Shown: positions 48,020 through 58,158 of the stretch, in pieces
Layout of the letters: each line of letters starts with the position of its first letter
Numbering within the stretch: position 1 is the first letter of the stretch
Assembly (NCBI RefSeq): GCF_028561565.1
Contig: NZ_JAQQTE010000001.1
Coordinates: forward strand, 1-64,000
Direction of reading: 5' to 3'
DNA length: 64,000 nucleotides
DNA from: Gilvibacter sediminis
Lineage (GTDB): Bacteria; Bacteroidota; Bacteroidia; Flavobacteriales; Flavobacteriaceae
Position numbers and translations under genes: made by a program
The notes under the pieces: model-generated
What the model saw: the letters and a program-made list of their open reading frames with translations, nothing else
The model's database searches: none
Told to the model about the DNA's origin: nothing

Positions 48020-48556
48020 CTAGTGGTCTGATTCCTTTTCTACTATTTTAAGTTCTGTTGCTCCAGTTCCAGATAAGAACTTAGAGACTTCCTCCGCACT
48101 GTGTCCACCTAAATCAACTTCCATCAAGAAGTGATCATCTGTGGTACGCAAATCTGGATTTTCTGCTTTCTTAAACGGCCAAAGCTTAGAGCGCATATAA
48201 AAGGTAATTACCATAAGGTGCGCTGCAAAGAATACCGTCATCTCAAACATGATCGGTACAAAGGCCGGCATGTTCTCGATATAACTAAAACTTGGCTTAC
48301 CCCCAATGTTCTGTGGCCAATCTTCAATCATGATGAAGTTCATCATCGTAACCGCTACAGAAAGTCCAACCAGTCCATACATGAAAGCACAGATGGCAAG
48401 TCGCGTGTCAGCAAGACCCATTGCTTTCTCTAGTCCGTGAACTGGGAAAGGGGTGTACACTTCTTCAATGTGATAGTGTGCCTTACGGGTCTCCTTAACG
48501 GCATTCAGCAGAATGTCGTCGTCAGTGTAAAGTGCATGAATTACTTTTGAAGCCAT
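48020..48556 (-). CDS. actD: Alternative complex III subunit ActD (DUF3341)
   Basis: This 178-residue DUF3341 protein has an N-terminal soluble domain (ALYTDDDILLNAVKETR) and two membrane helices (about 55-77 and 95-118). In known alternative complex III structures ActD is a small two-helix subunit with a cytoplasmic domain. The order actC-actD-actE is standard, with gaps of only 3-4 bp. It carries no cofactor motif, as expected. Confidence 0.93.
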   Translation of the reverse strand: MASKVIHALYTDDDILLNAVKETRKAHYHIEEVYTPFPVHGLEKAMGLADTRLAICAFMYGLVGLSVAVTMMNFIMIEDWPQNIGGKPSFSYIENMPAFVPIMFEMTVFFAAHLMVITFYMRSKLWPFKKAENPDLRTTDDHFLMEVDLGGHSAEEVSKFLSGTGATELKIVEKESDH

Positions 48557-48559
48557 CCG

Positions 48560-50293
48560 TTATTGATTTTTAAGTTCGTTAGCTTGACCAGCCCAATCGT
48601 CGCGCTTAGCACGGCCAGGGAACTCGCCAATAATGCTGTCTAATAGATCGTATTCTGCATCGGTCATCTTGCTTACTTGATCAAAAGTATAGATACCGAG
48701 TTCGTGTAGTTTTCCTTCCATTTTAGGACCAACTCCAGAGATCTTCTTAAGGTCATCTGCAGTATCCGTGTCTGGATTAAAGCTTCCGAGTTTGCTCATC
48801 AGCGTGCTTATACCTGCTGCCTTATCTTCTTCTGATAAATCTGCTGCAGGAGCTGCTTCTACTTGAGCGGCAGCTGTATCTGGCATGGTGTAATGCGGAG
48901 CATCATCACCTTGTTCAGCTCTGAGGTTCTTATAGCGATCTCCAGAAGATTTGAGGATCGACTTCACCTCTGCTTGTGCAATTACTGGGAAGGTTCTAGC
49001 GTAGAGTAAGAACAATACGAAGAAGAATCCGATGGTTCCGATAAAGATCCCGATATCAACAAAGGTTGGTGAGAACATGGTCCAAGATGATGGCAAGTAG
49101 TCACGGTGCAATGAAGTTACGATGATCACGAAACGCTCAAACCACATTCCGATGTTTACCACGATCGAGATGAAGAAAGAGAACATGATACTTCTTCTGA
49201 GTTTTGGGAACCACATGAACTGTGGCGAGAACACGTTACAGGTCATCATTGCCCAATATGCCCACCAGTAAGGTCCGGTAGCACGGTTGAGGAATGCGTA
49301 CTGTTCGTATTCAACTCCAGAGTACCAAGCAATGAAAAGCTCAGTGATATAAGCCACACCAACGATAGAACCCGTGATCATGATCACAATGTTCATAAGC
49401 TCGATGTGCTGAATAGTAATGTAGTTCTCCAAGTTAGACACCTTACGCATAATGATCAGTAGGGTGTTTACCATCGCGAATCCAGAGAAGATCGCCCCAG
49501 CAACGAAGTACGGTGGGAAGATCGTGGTGTGCCATCCAGGAATTACCGAGGTAGCAAAGTCAAAGGATACAATGGTGTGTACAGAAAGTACAAGAGGTGT
49601 TGCCAAACCAGCCAATACCAAAGATACTTCTTCAAAACGCTGCCAGTCTTTAGCGCGTCCAGACCATCCAAAGGAAAGGATGCTGTAAATTCTTTTAGTA
49701 AAAGGAGTAATCGCTCTATCGCGGATCATCGCGAAATCAGGCAAAAGTCCTGTCCACCAGAATACCAAAGAAACCGATAGATAGGTAGAGATCGCGAATA
49801 CGTCCCAAAGTAGTGGTGAGTTAAAGTTTACCCATAGTGAACCGAATTGGTTTGGAATAGGTAATACCCAGTACGCCAACCAAGGACGTCCCATGTGGAT
49901 AATTGGGAACAAACCAGCCTGAATTACCGAGAAGATGGTCATCGCCTCTGCAGATCGGTTAATTGCCATTCTCCATTTTTGACGGAATAAGAGCAGTACC
50001 GCAGAGATCAGCGTTCCCGCGTGACCAATACCTACCCACCAAACGAAGTTGGTGATATCCCAGGCCCAACCTACGGTCTTGTTAAGACCCCAAGTTCCAA
50101 CTCCTGTAGAAACGGTGTAAACGATACATCCTATTCCCCATAAAAATGCAACCAGTGCAATGGAAAAAACTATCCACCATTGCTTGTTGGCAGTCCCTTC
50201 AACAGGTGCAGCTACGTCACGAGTGACGTCACTGTATGTTTTGTTACCTGTTACTAAAGGTCTTCTAATGGGTGCTTCGTAATGCGATGCCAT
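48560..50293 (-). CDS. actC: Alternative complex III subunit ActC (NrfD/PsrC) with C-terminal helix-hairpin-helix domain
   Basis: This 577-residue protein has the NrfD/PsrC membrane core of about ten helices (residues about 40-455), which in alternative complex III binds the quinol and contacts the Fe-S part of ActB. Conserved stretches include FVWWVGIGHAGTLISAVLLL. Unusually, residues about 515-575 form a soluble helix-hairpin-helix-like domain (LKKISGVGPKMEGKLHELGI and following) after a low-complexity Ala/Glu linker. Such domains are often DNA-binding but also serve as protein-protein modules. The gene is 25 bp after actB. Confidence 0.94.
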   Translation of the reverse strand: MASHYEAPIRRPLVTGNKTYSDVTRDVAAPVEGTANKQWWIVFSIALVAFLWGIGCIVYTVSTGVGTWGLNKTVGWAWDITNFVWWVGIGHAGTLISAVLLLFRQKWRMAINRSAEAMTIFSVIQAGLFPIIHMGRPWLAYWVLPIPNQFGSLWVNFNSPLLWDVFAISTYLSVSLVFWWTGLLPDFAMIRDRAITPFTKRIYSILSFGWSGRAKDWQRFEEVSLVLAGLATPLVLSVHTIVSFDFATSVIPGWHTTIFPPYFVAGAIFSGFAMVNTLLIIMRKVSNLENYITIQHIELMNIVIMITGSIVGVAYITELFIAWYSGVEYEQYAFLNRATGPYWWAYWAMMTCNVFSPQFMWFPKLRRSIMFSFFISIVVNIGMWFERFVIIVTSLHRDYLPSSWTMFSPTFVDIGIFIGTIGFFFVLFLLYARTFPVIAQAEVKSILKSSGDRYKNLRAEQGDDAPHYTMPDTAAAQVEAAPAADLSEEDKAAGISTLMSKLGSFNPDTDTADDLKKISGVGPKMEGKLHELGIYTFDQVSKMTDAEYDLLDSIIGEFPGRAKRDDWAGQANELKNQ

Positions 50294-50318
50294 ATCCTTT
50301 GCTAAAATTATTTAGTAG

Positions 50319-53300
50319 TTACGATTCTTTAGTATTTCTCACCTTCGTTTGGTACATCACGTTTGGCTCAGTACCTACAGCTTCTAATAGGTGATACATA
50401 CGACTGTCTTTTTTCTTCTTGTAGATCTCACTGCTGTGATCGTTGATATCTCCAAAGGTGATTGCTCCTGCAGAACATGCATTAGAACAAGCTGTTTGGA
50501 ATTCACCGTCTTTAACAGGACGTCCGTCGCGCTTAGCATCAAGAATGGTCTTCTGTGTCATTTGAATACACATAGAACATTTCTCCATAACCCCGCGAGA
50601 ACGTACTACAACGTCTGGGTTCAATACCATACGACCAAGGTCGTTGTTCATGTGGTAGTTGAACTCGTCATTCTCGTTGTACAAGAACCAGTTGAAGCGA
50701 CGTACTTTATAAGGACAGTTGTTTGCACAGTAACGCGTACCCACGCAACGGTTATAAGCCATGTGGTTTTGACCTTGACGTCCGTGAGATGATGCAGCTA
50801 CCGGACACACAGTCTCACAAGGAGCGTGGTTACAGTGCTGACACATCACTGGCATAAAGGCCACTTGCGGATTCTCTGCAGGATCTTCCATTTCTCCGAA
50901 TCCTCCAAGAGAACCATTGTCTCCAAAGAGTCCAGACATATCGTCTTTCTTCTTTGTATCTGCCGCGAAGTCTTCTTCTGACGAGTAGTAGCGGTCAATT
51001 CTCAACCAGTGCATATCGCGGCTGCGACGTACTTCTGATTTACCTACTACAGGTACGTTGTTCTCTGCGTGACAGGCAATAACACAAGCCCCACAACCCG
51101 TACATGCGTTCAGGTCAATGGACATGTTAAAGTGGTGACCGATAGATCTGTCAAACGGATCCCAAAGGTCAGCGTCTGGAGAGGTCACAGGAATTTCCTG
51201 GTGATCCTTAGACACTTCTGGAATTGGGTTCCAATCGTGTACATCTCCGTCCTTATATACATCTAGAGTGGTCTCGCGAATGATATCGCGACCCATCATA
51301 GTATTGTGCAATTGTACACAAGCGAATTCGTGTTCTCCAGAGGTTTTCTCTACCTGAACACCTGCTTGCATCAAGTTGAATCCGTTGTAAAGCGCATAAG
51401 CGTTTACTCCGGTTTGCATTTCTTTCTGAATCGCGTTGGTCTGCCCGTAACCTAAAGCAAGTCCAACAGTACCTTTTGCTTGTCCTGGTTGGATATACAC
51501 AGGTACTTTTTCAAGAGTAACATCACCTAAAGTAACTTTGGCGTAAGAACCGTTCAAAGCACCGTTAGCAACGTTCTCGTTGATGATTCCTTTGGCCGCA
51601 GCATCGGCTGCAGACATGGTTAAGTAGTTGTCCCAAGATGCACGAGTGATTGGATCTGGCATTTCTTGCAACCAAGGGTTGTTTGCCTGACGTCCATCAC
51701 CAATTGCAGTGTTGGTATATAAAAGAAGTTCCATTCCGCTAGAAGCTCCATCTTGAGCTCCGTTAGAAGTGGCATCTTCTAAAGTAGTATCTACGTTCTC
51801 TGAACCAGCTACGTCCATAGCTACTTCAGCATCGCTCATAAAGACACCGTCTTGAAGCGCTTGATTCCAAGAAGTTCCTCCAAGGATAGACGCCCAAGTG
51901 TCCTTAATATAATCGTAATACGTTTGCTCACTCTCCATCCAAGCCAACAAAGTGTCTTGGAAAGAACGTGTGTCAAATAAAGGTCTGATGGTTGGTTGCT
52001 GCAAACTGAAGTATCCCTTCTTGATCTGCGCATCACCCCAAGACTCTAAATAGTGTGGTGTAGCCCCTACAAACTGAGAAGCCGCAGCCGTTGCATTGGC
52101 TTTCATAGCGAACGTTGCGCTCAACTCCAGGTTAGCGAATGCCTCAGCAAATCCTTTCCCAGGGAAAGCATAAACCGGATCCACACCTACAGCGATCAGT
52201 CCTTTTACAGAACCGTTCATCACGCCGTTCATTACTTTAAGCACCTCAGCTTTATTACCCTGACGTACCATACGAGGCTTGGCAGTGTCCATTACTACAG
52301 AGTTGGCATTCATTTCCAACACCATAGCTTGGCAAGCTACATCCTCAGCACCACAAACCACTACTCCGTTTGCACCGGCAGCGTTTAGTTGTGCTTTTGC
52401 ATTCTTAACAGCCTCTGCTACTTTGTCTGAAAGTCCAGAAGTAGATCCGCCGTTCAATGCGTTCATTATCTTTTTAAGGTCTGATGGCTTAACAGCAACA
52501 CGTTTGTCTGCGTTAGCACCAGATAAGGTCATGTTTGATTCAAACTGAATGTGACGAGACATCTTTCCGTTCTTAGGAACACGTCCAGCAGAATATCCAG
52601 AATCGTATCCACCACCTTGCCAGTCACCTAGAATGTCAGCCCCAACAGAAACGATAACCTCAGCTTTAGAGAAATCGTAATCAGCTAAAGCGCGAACTCC
52701 GAATTTGTTTTGGAAGGCATCCAAAGCCTCAGAGCTCGAAACTGTATCATAAACAACGTGCTTAACGTTAGGATACTTTGCCGTAAACTCAGCGATCAAT
52801 TTAGAAGTAGAAGGACTTGCAAAGGTTTGTGTCAAAAGGACCACTTCCTTTCCAGCCATTCCGTTTAGCTTAGCAGCCATTTGGCTATCAAAGTCAGCCC
52901 AAGAAGCTGCTTCTCCACCAATCATTGGTCCAGCCAAACGCTGTGTGTCATACATAGACAACACAGAAGCATGTACACGAGCGTTAACGCTACCGTTGTG
53001 CATGGCCATGTCGTTAGACTCTACTTTAATCGGTCGTCCTTCACGAGTTTTGATCAATACGTTTGCAAAATCAAAACCGTCTGCAATGGTGGTCGCATAG
53101 TAGTTCGCGACCCCAGGAACGATCTCATCAGGAGCGTTTACGTAAGGAATAGATTTGATTACTGGACCTTCACAGGCAGCCAAGGTAGCTGCAGCTGTAG
53201 AGAATCCAACAAACTTTAAGAAGTCACGTCTAGAAGTCGAAGAATTTTCCATGGTCTGCTCGTCCCCTAGGAACTCATCAGTCGGAATCGCTTCAACGAA

Positions 53301-53384
53301 TTCGTTTTGTCGTAGCGTCTCAAGAATAGGGCTGTGATCTTTCAGCTCCTCAACACTTTTCCAGTATTTCTTATTCGATGCCAT
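50319..53384 (-). CDS. actB: Alternative complex III subunit ActB (molybdopterin-oxidoreductase-like and Fe-S domains)
   Basis: This 1021-residue protein fuses a molybdopterin-oxidoreductase-like domain (about 80-700), which in this family lacks the cofactor, to an Fe-S domain (about 740-1000). A twin-arginine-like signal occurs unusually far in, at about residues 50-70 (SRRDFLKFVG), as in the known TAT-variant ActB group. Four Fe-S motifs are seen, among them CTGCGACVIAC, CQHCNHAPCETVC, CANNC and CSMC. It would pass electrons from quinol to ActA. The gene is 27 bp after actA. Confidence 0.95.
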   Translation of the reverse strand: MASNKKYWKSVEELKDHSPILETLRQNEFVEAIPTDEFLGDEQTMENSSTSRRDFLKFVGFSTAAATLAACEGPVIKSIPYVNAPDEIVPGVANYYATTIADGFDFANVLIKTREGRPIKVESNDMAMHNGSVNARVHASVLSMYDTQRLAGPMIGGEAASWADFDSQMAAKLNGMAGKEVVLLTQTFASPSTSKLIAEFTAKYPNVKHVVYDTVSSSEALDAFQNKFGVRALADYDFSKAEVIVSVGADILGDWQGGGYDSGYSAGRVPKNGKMSRHIQFESNMTLSGANADKRVAVKPSDLKKIMNALNGGSTSGLSDKVAEAVKNAKAQLNAAGANGVVVCGAEDVACQAMVLEMNANSVVMDTAKPRMVRQGNKAEVLKVMNGVMNGSVKGLIAVGVDPVYAFPGKGFAEAFANLELSATFAMKANATAAASQFVGATPHYLESWGDAQIKKGYFSLQQPTIRPLFDTRSFQDTLLAWMESEQTYYDYIKDTWASILGGTSWNQALQDGVFMSDAEVAMDVAGSENVDTTLEDATSNGAQDGASSGMELLLYTNTAIGDGRQANNPWLQEMPDPITRASWDNYLTMSAADAAAKGIINENVANGALNGSYAKVTLGDVTLEKVPVYIQPGQAKGTVGLALGYGQTNAIQKEMQTGVNAYALYNGFNLMQAGVQVEKTSGEHEFACVQLHNTMMGRDIIRETTLDVYKDGDVHDWNPIPEVSKDHQEIPVTSPDADLWDPFDRSIGHHFNMSIDLNACTGCGACVIACHAENNVPVVGKSEVRRSRDMHWLRIDRYYSSEEDFAADTKKKDDMSGLFGDNGSLGGFGEMEDPAENPQVAFMPVMCQHCNHAPCETVCPVAASSHGRQGQNHMAYNRCVGTRYCANNCPYKVRRFNWFLYNENDEFNYHMNNDLGRMVLNPDVVVRSRGVMEKCSMCIQMTQKTILDAKRDGRPVKDGEFQTACSNACSAGAITFGDINDHSSEIYKKKKDSRMYHLLEAVGTEPNVMYQTKVRNTKES

Positions 53385-53411
53385 ATATAATCGAAATTTG
53401 CCTTTAATGAA

Positions 53412-54749
53412 TTAGTAGTGACATTTTCCACATTCCAAACCACCGTTCTGTGCAGCGGTAAGTGTAGGGAAGTCATACTCTTTAGAAAGCGACTCGTGAA
53501 TTTTCGCGTAGTACTCGTTACTTTCTAGTTTAACATTGGTTTCGCGGTGACAGTTGATACACCATCCCATAGTAAGGGAAGAATATTGATACATGATCTC
53601 CATCTCCTCCACAGGACCGTGACAGGTCTGACACTCAACACCCGCAACAGTTACGTGCTGGGAGTGGTTGAAGTATGCGAAATCCGGAAGGTTGTGGATT
53701 CTCACCCACTTAACCGGCTTGGTCTCTCCTGTGTAACGCTGGTTGTCTCTATCCCAACCTACTGCGTCGTATAATTTTTGAATCTCTTTGTTGTAGTCGA
53801 TCTGGTACTCAGAAATACCCTCTTGGTAGGTCTTGTCTCCTACTTGAGCAATGTTCTTGTGACAGTTCATACACACATTCAAAGAAGGAATTCCAGAGTG
53901 CTTACTCTTGCGAGCAGAACTGTGACAGTACTTACAGTCAATCTGGTTAGTACCGGCGTGGATTCTGTGCGAGTAGTGAATTGGTTGTACCGGAGCATAT
54001 CCTTGATCCACCCCTACTTGCATCATCCATCCGTAAGCGAAGTATCCACTAGCTAGCAGCAAGAAGATAGCGCTTACTAAAACTAAGAACTGGTTCTGCG
54101 CAAAAGCCTTCCAAATTGGCAAACGCTCAGCGCGCTCCTTGTCTTCATATTCAACACCGTTAGCAACGGCAATTCTTTTCAAAGTCTTGTTAACCAAGTA
54201 AAGCATGATGGCCAACATCAGGAACACTAAGGCGAGAACCGCCAAAATGATGTCGCTGGAGATTCCTCCTCCACCACCACCTGCAGCGTCTGCAGTCGCA
54301 CCAGTTGGAACAACTGGCGGCGGTTTTGGCGTGTAGGTGTAAGCAATGATGTTGTCAATGTCCTCGTTGGAGAGTGCCGGGAAGGCATTCATCACAGCTC
54401 CGTTGTACTCCGTAGAGATTGCAACGGCTCTGGCATCACCAGATTTGATCAGCTCTTGAGAATTGCGGATCCATTTGTAAAGCCACTCTTTCTCGTATTT
54501 GTCTCCAACTCCAAAAAGAGCAGGACCCGTTGCTTTGGCATAGAGCTTGTGACAAGATGCACAGTTGGCGTTGAACAATGTTTTTCCAGCAGCAGGGTCT
54601 CCTCCGAGATCAGCAGCGGGAGCAGCATCGGCAACAGCATCAGCAGCAGCTGGCTCTTGACCAAAAGTTAAGGTTGAAAACGATAGCAGTAATGCTAGTA
54701 AAGTGAGTGATAATCTGGTAGTTAACGAACGGTGTGTCACCTTTTTCAT
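53412..54749 (-). CDS. actA: Alternative complex III multiheme cytochrome c ActA
   Basis: This 445-residue protein has a signal peptide and six CxxCH heme sites: an N-terminal monoheme class-I domain (CASCHK near residue 60), then, after membrane helices at about 165-185 and 215-235, a pentaheme part (CKYCHS, CMNCHK, CQTCHG, CINCHR and CGKCHY at the C terminus). ActA collects electrons from ActB and feeds ActE or the oxidase in the periplasm. It is the first gene of the actABCDEF-coxBA operon. The added N-terminal cytochrome makes it longer than a plain pentaheme ActA. Confidence 0.95.
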   Translation of the reverse strand: MKKVTHRSLTTRLSLTLLALLLSFSTLTFGQEPAAADAVADAAPAADLGGDPAAGKTLFNANCASCHKLYAKATGPALFGVGDKYEKEWLYKWIRNSQELIKSGDARAVAISTEYNGAVMNAFPALSNEDIDNIIAYTYTPKPPPVVPTGATADAAGGGGGGISSDIILAVLALVFLMLAIMLYLVNKTLKRIAVANGVEYEDKERAERLPIWKAFAQNQFLVLVSAIFLLLASGYFAYGWMMQVGVDQGYAPVQPIHYSHRIHAGTNQIDCKYCHSSARKSKHSGIPSLNVCMNCHKNIAQVGDKTYQEGISEYQIDYNKEIQKLYDAVGWDRDNQRYTGETKPVKWVRIHNLPDFAYFNHSQHVTVAGVECQTCHGPVEEMEIMYQYSSLTMGWCINCHRETNVKLESNEYYAKIHESLSKEYDFPTLTAAQNGGLECGKCHY

Positions 54750-54840
54750 ACTTCAGGTTAATTATCGTCTTTTAAGCGGCTCTAAATCGGCGTTTTTAGT
54801 TAGTCAAAAAAGGCTATTTTAGGAGCCATAAATAACACGG

Positions 54841-54848
54841 CAAAACTA
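54841..54848 (-). promoter_or_regulatory. -7 box for the ACIII-cox operon
   Basis: The minus strand reads TAGTTTTG, an exact TAnnTTTG, 91 nt before the actA ATG. No clear -33 TTTG is seen. The gap to the divergent SPOR gene is 227 bp and holds nothing else I can identify beyond the two boxes. Confidence 0.4.
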
Positions 54849-54947
54849 CGACATAAAGTCGATTTTAAAAAGTGTGAACGGATTGTTAATCTACAATTTA
54901 TAACGATTCTAAATAATAAAAAATAAAAGTAGTGAGTTATAAAGCTA

Positions 54948-54955
54948 TACCTTTG
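54948..54955 (+). promoter_or_regulatory. -7 box for the SPOR-domain gene
   Basis: TACCTTTG matches TAnnTTTG exactly, 21 nt before the ATG at 54977. The -33 element is not obvious. Confidence 0.45.
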
Positions 54956-54976
54956 CCAACACAGTGATTTACTAAG

Positions 54977-55381
54977 ATGAAGAGTACAAAAAATAAATTG
55001 TTGATTTTGGGTCTGATAGCCCTGTTTTCGATCCAAAATATGACCGCCCAACAGGGACAGGTCACGGTCAATGAAGATCCGCAGATCGCGGAACTCTTAG
55101 ACCTGAAAAAATCCATGGAGAAGAACAACAAATTGGCGGATGGATACACCATTCAACTCTATTATGGAGAGCTAAACACCGCTAATAAGACCTTGCGCCA
55201 TTACAAGAATAGTTTTGCCGAATGGCCCGCAAACATTGAATATGAGACACCTAATTACAAGGTGTGGGTGGGTAATTTTAGCACACGTCTAGAGGCCGAT
55301 CAGGCGCTAGTTAAAATACAAGAGAAGTTCCCGGCAGCCTTCCCGATCAAACGGAGTCGGGCTAAGAAAAAGGACGAATAA
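54977..55381 (+). CDS. Small exported SPOR-domain protein
   Basis: This 134-residue protein has a signal peptide (MKSTKNKLLILGLIALFSIQNMTAQ) and a C-terminal SPOR-like domain (about 55-128): YTIQLYYGE, then NYKVWVGNFSTRLEADQALVKIQEKFPAAF, which fits the beta-alpha-beta repeat of the family. SPOR domains bind denuded peptidoglycan glycan strands, so the protein is probably periplasmic and cell-wall associated. It lies alone between the respiratory operon and infB, with its own promoter box and a bidirectional terminator behind it. Confidence 0.85.
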   Translation: MKSTKNKLLILGLIALFSIQNMTAQQGQVTVNEDPQIAELLDLKKSMEKNNKLADGYTIQLYYGELNTANKTLRHYKNSFAEWPANIEYETPNYKVWVGNFSTRLEADQALVKIQEKFPAAFPIKRSRAKKKDE

Positions 55382-55386
55382 AGCAC

Positions 55387-55417
55387 AAAAAAAGCGACCA
55401 AATGGTCGCTTTTTTTA
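55387..55417. terminator. Bidirectional terminator between the SPOR gene and infB
   Basis: AAAAAAAGCGACC and GGTCGCTTTTTTT flank a 4-nt loop, giving U-tracts in both directions. It serves two convergent genes. Confidence 0.92.
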
Positions 55418-55434
55418 TTTATATGCTACTGTAA

Positions 55435-58113
55435 TTACAGCTTCTTCTTAACAGCTACTTCTTGGAATGCCTCTATAATGTCACCCTCTTTGATGTCGTT
55501 ATAGTTTTTGACTTGCATACCGCAATCGTAACCTTTAGATACTTCTTTTACATCGTCTTTGAAACGCTTCAAGGAAGCCAATTCTCCTGTAAAGATCACC
55601 ACTCCTTCGCGGATCAGGCGAATACCTGAATTGCGATAGATCTTTCCGTTGGTCACCATACAACCTGCAATGGTACCGATCTTGGAGATCTTGAAAGTTT
55701 CGCGGATCTCTGCAGTTCCGGTGATCTCTTCCTTCATTTCTGGAGAAAGCATTCCTTCCATCGCATCTTTGAGATCGTTGATCGCATCGTAGATGATTGA
55801 ATAGGTTCTGATATCGATTTCTTCCTTATCAGCTACCTGACGGGCATTACCCATTGGTCGTACGTTAAATCCGATGATGATCGCATCAGAAGCAGACGCC
55901 AAAAGTACATCGCTCTCGGTGATCGCTCCTACACCTTTGTGTAAGATGTTCACTTGAATCTCTTCTGTAGAGAGTTTCTGGAACGAATCGGTCAAGGCTT
56001 CCACAGAACCATCCACATCCCCTTTAAGGATAATGTTAAGCTCTTTAAAGTCTCCAAGTGCAATACGACGTCCAATCTCATCCAACGTAATGTGACGCTG
56101 TGTTCTAACAGATTGTTCACGCTGCAGTTGCGTACGCTTAGCAGCAATAGCCTTAGCTTCACGCTCGTCTTCAAAGACGTTGAATTTATCACCTGCCTGA
56201 GGCGCTCCATCCAAACCTAAGATAGACACCGGAGTCGCCGGCCCTGCCTTTTTGATGGATTTACCGCGCTCATCCTGCATGGCTTTTACCTTACCAGAGT
56301 GTTGTCCGGCAAGTACGTAGTCTCCAATTTCAAGGGTACCGGCTTGTACCAAAATAGTGGATACATAACCTCTACCTTTATCCAAGAAGGCTTCAATCAC
56401 ACTACCTACAGCCGCCTTGTCTGGGTTGGCTTTCAATTCTAGAAGCTCAGCTTCTAACAACACCTTTTCTAAGAGTTCATTCACTCCTTGACCCGTTTTG
56501 GCCGAGATGTCGTGTGACTGAATCTTACCACCCCAATCCTCTACCAAGAGATTCATTTGAGCAAGACCTTCTTTAATCTTATCTGGATTTGCCGTTGGCT
56601 TATCTACCTTATTAATAGCAAAGACGATTGGCACTCCCGCTGCTTGGGCGTGAGAGATCGCTTCTTTGGTCTGAGGCATGATGTCATCATCCGCAGCAAC
56701 CACAATAATTACCAAGTCAGTTACTTGAGTACCTCTAGCACGCATCGCGGTAAAGGCCTCGTGACCAGGAGTATCAAGGAAAGTGATCTTTTGACCGCTC
56801 TCTAAGGTTACCCCGTAGGCTCCAATGTGCTGGGTGATCCCTCCGGATTCTCCAGCGATCACGTTCGCATCACGAATATAATCCAGCAAAGAGGTCTTAC
56901 CGTGGTCTACGTGACCCATAACCGTTACGATCGGCGCACGTGGTACGAGATCCTCTGGTTTATCCTCAACCTCTTGAATTGCTTCTTCAATATCTGCAGT
57001 GACAAATTCTACCTCAAATCCGAATTCATCGGCAACAATAGAAAGAGTTTCTGCGTCTAGACGCTGGTTCATGGTCACCATCATTCCCAAAGACATACAA
57101 GCAGAGATGATCTGTGTCACGGACACGTCCATCATGGTTGCAACCTCACTAACGGTAACAAATTCTGTTACGCGCAGTGTTTTGCTTTCCGCTTCTGCTG
57201 CTGCCAGTTCTTTCTCCGTCTTTTCACGGTGAGAATCACGCTTCTCACGACGGTACTTGGCACCTTTTCCTTTGCTGCTCTTCCCTTGAAGCTTTTCAAG
57301 AGTTTCGCGCACTTGTCTTTGCACTTCTTCCTCAGACGGCTCCTCCTTTACAATTGGAGAACGTCTGTTTCCGCCGCGTCTATTATCACGACCTCCAGAT
57401 GGTTCTTTACTGATACGACGGCGCTTACCGCGTTTCTCTCTGTTAGGCCCACCTTTCTTGTCGTCCTTGTTATCGGAATCTTTCTTTTTACGCTCTGGCT
57501 TCTTGAATTTGTCCAGATCGATCTTTTGTCCTGTGAAGTTAGGACCGTCCAGCTTTTTGTACTGGGTTTTTACCTTATCCGGTTTACCTGGCTCTGTTGG
57601 AGCCTCTTCTTTCTTGGCTTCTACTGGAGCAGCTTTCTTCTTCTCCTCTTTTTTCTCAGGAGCTTTAGGTGCTTTTGGGGCTTCCTTTTCAACTTTAGGA
57701 GCCTCCTGCTCTTTAACCGGTTCTGGCTGTGGCTCAGGCTCTGGGGCAGGGGTTTCCTTTTTAGGCTCTAGGTCAATCTTACCTACTGCCTTTGGCCCAT
57801 CGAGCTGCGCTTTGGCTTTGATCACTTTGGAAGTCTCGCGTTGCTGCTTTTCTTCCAGTTCGCGTTCACGAGCCAAACGGAGTTCTTCTTTCTCCTTGCG
57901 CTTTTCTTCACCAACTTCTTTTGAGGCTACCTTTTTGCTCTTATCTGTTTGAAACTCGTCAAACAGAATTTGATATTCCTCTCCCGTGATCTTGGTGGTA
58001 GGGCGTGCCTCCACCTCGAATCCGTTTTCCTTTAAAAAGTCAACGGCACGATCAAGCGAAATATTAAACTCTCGCAAAACTTTACTAAGCCTCATTGTTT
58101 TTACTTCAGCCAT
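55435..58113 (-). CDS. infB: Translation initiation factor IF-2
   Basis: This 892-residue GTPase brings fMet-tRNA to the 30S subunit. Residues 1 to about 55 are an N-terminal winged helix, about 56-310 a charged Lys/Glu/Pro/Arg-rich linker, then a second N domain ([12 protein letters not shown]), the G domain with [17 protein letters not shown] and NKVDK, and C-terminal domains II-IV. The linker shows strong compositional bias and contains no known domain. It is the last gene of rimP-nusA-infB, 45 bp after nusA. Confidence 0.97.
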   Translation of the reverse strand: MAEVKTMRLSKVLREFNISLDRAVDFLKENGFEVEARPTTKITGEEYQILFDEFQTDKSKKVASKEVGEEKRKEKEELRLARERELEEKQQRETSKVIKAKAQLDGPKAVGKIDLEPKKETPAPEPEPQPEPVKEQEAPKVEKEAPKAPKAPEKKEEKKKAAPVEAKKEEAPTEPGKPDKVKTQYKKLDGPNFTGQKIDLDKFKKPERKKKDSDNKDDKKGGPNREKRGKRRRISKEPSGGRDNRRGGNRRSPIVKEEPSEEEVQRQVRETLEKLQGKSSKGKGAKYRREKRDSHREKTEKELAAAEAESKTLRVTEFVTVSEVATMMDVSVTQIISACMSLGMMVTMNQRLDAETLSIVADEFGFEVEFVTADIEEAIQEVEDKPEDLVPRAPIVTVMGHVDHGKTSLLDYIRDANVIAGESGGITQHIGAYGVTLESGQKITFLDTPGHEAFTAMRARGTQVTDLVIIVVAADDDIMPQTKEAISHAQAAGVPIVFAINKVDKPTANPDKIKEGLAQMNLLVEDWGGKIQSHDISAKTGQGVNELLEKVLLEAELLELKANPDKAAVGSVIEAFLDKGRGYVSTILVQAGTLEIGDYVLAGQHSGKVKAMQDERGKSIKKAGPATPVSILGLDGAPQAGDKFNVFEDEREAKAIAAKRTQLQREQSVRTQRHITLDEIGRRIALGDFKELNIILKGDVDGSVEALTDSFQKLSTEEIQVNILHKGVGAITESDVLLASASDAIIIGFNVRPMGNARQVADKEEIDIRTYSIIYDAINDLKDAMEGMLSPEMKEEITGTAEIRETFKISKIGTIAGCMVTNGKIYRNSGIRLIREGVVIFTGELASLKRFKDDVKEVSKGYDCGMQVKNYNDIKEGDIIEAFQEVAVKKKL

Positions 58114-58158
58114 AAAAATGCTTCTCTCTTAGCTAATTAAGAATCCGCAAGTTACAAT

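Noticed and set aside
57229-57952. Long plus-strand open frames (up to 180 codons) opposite the infB linker region
   Set aside because: They are antisense shadows of the low-complexity Lys/Glu/Pro-rich IF-2 linker; their translations are biased Ser/Phe/Leu runs with no family features.
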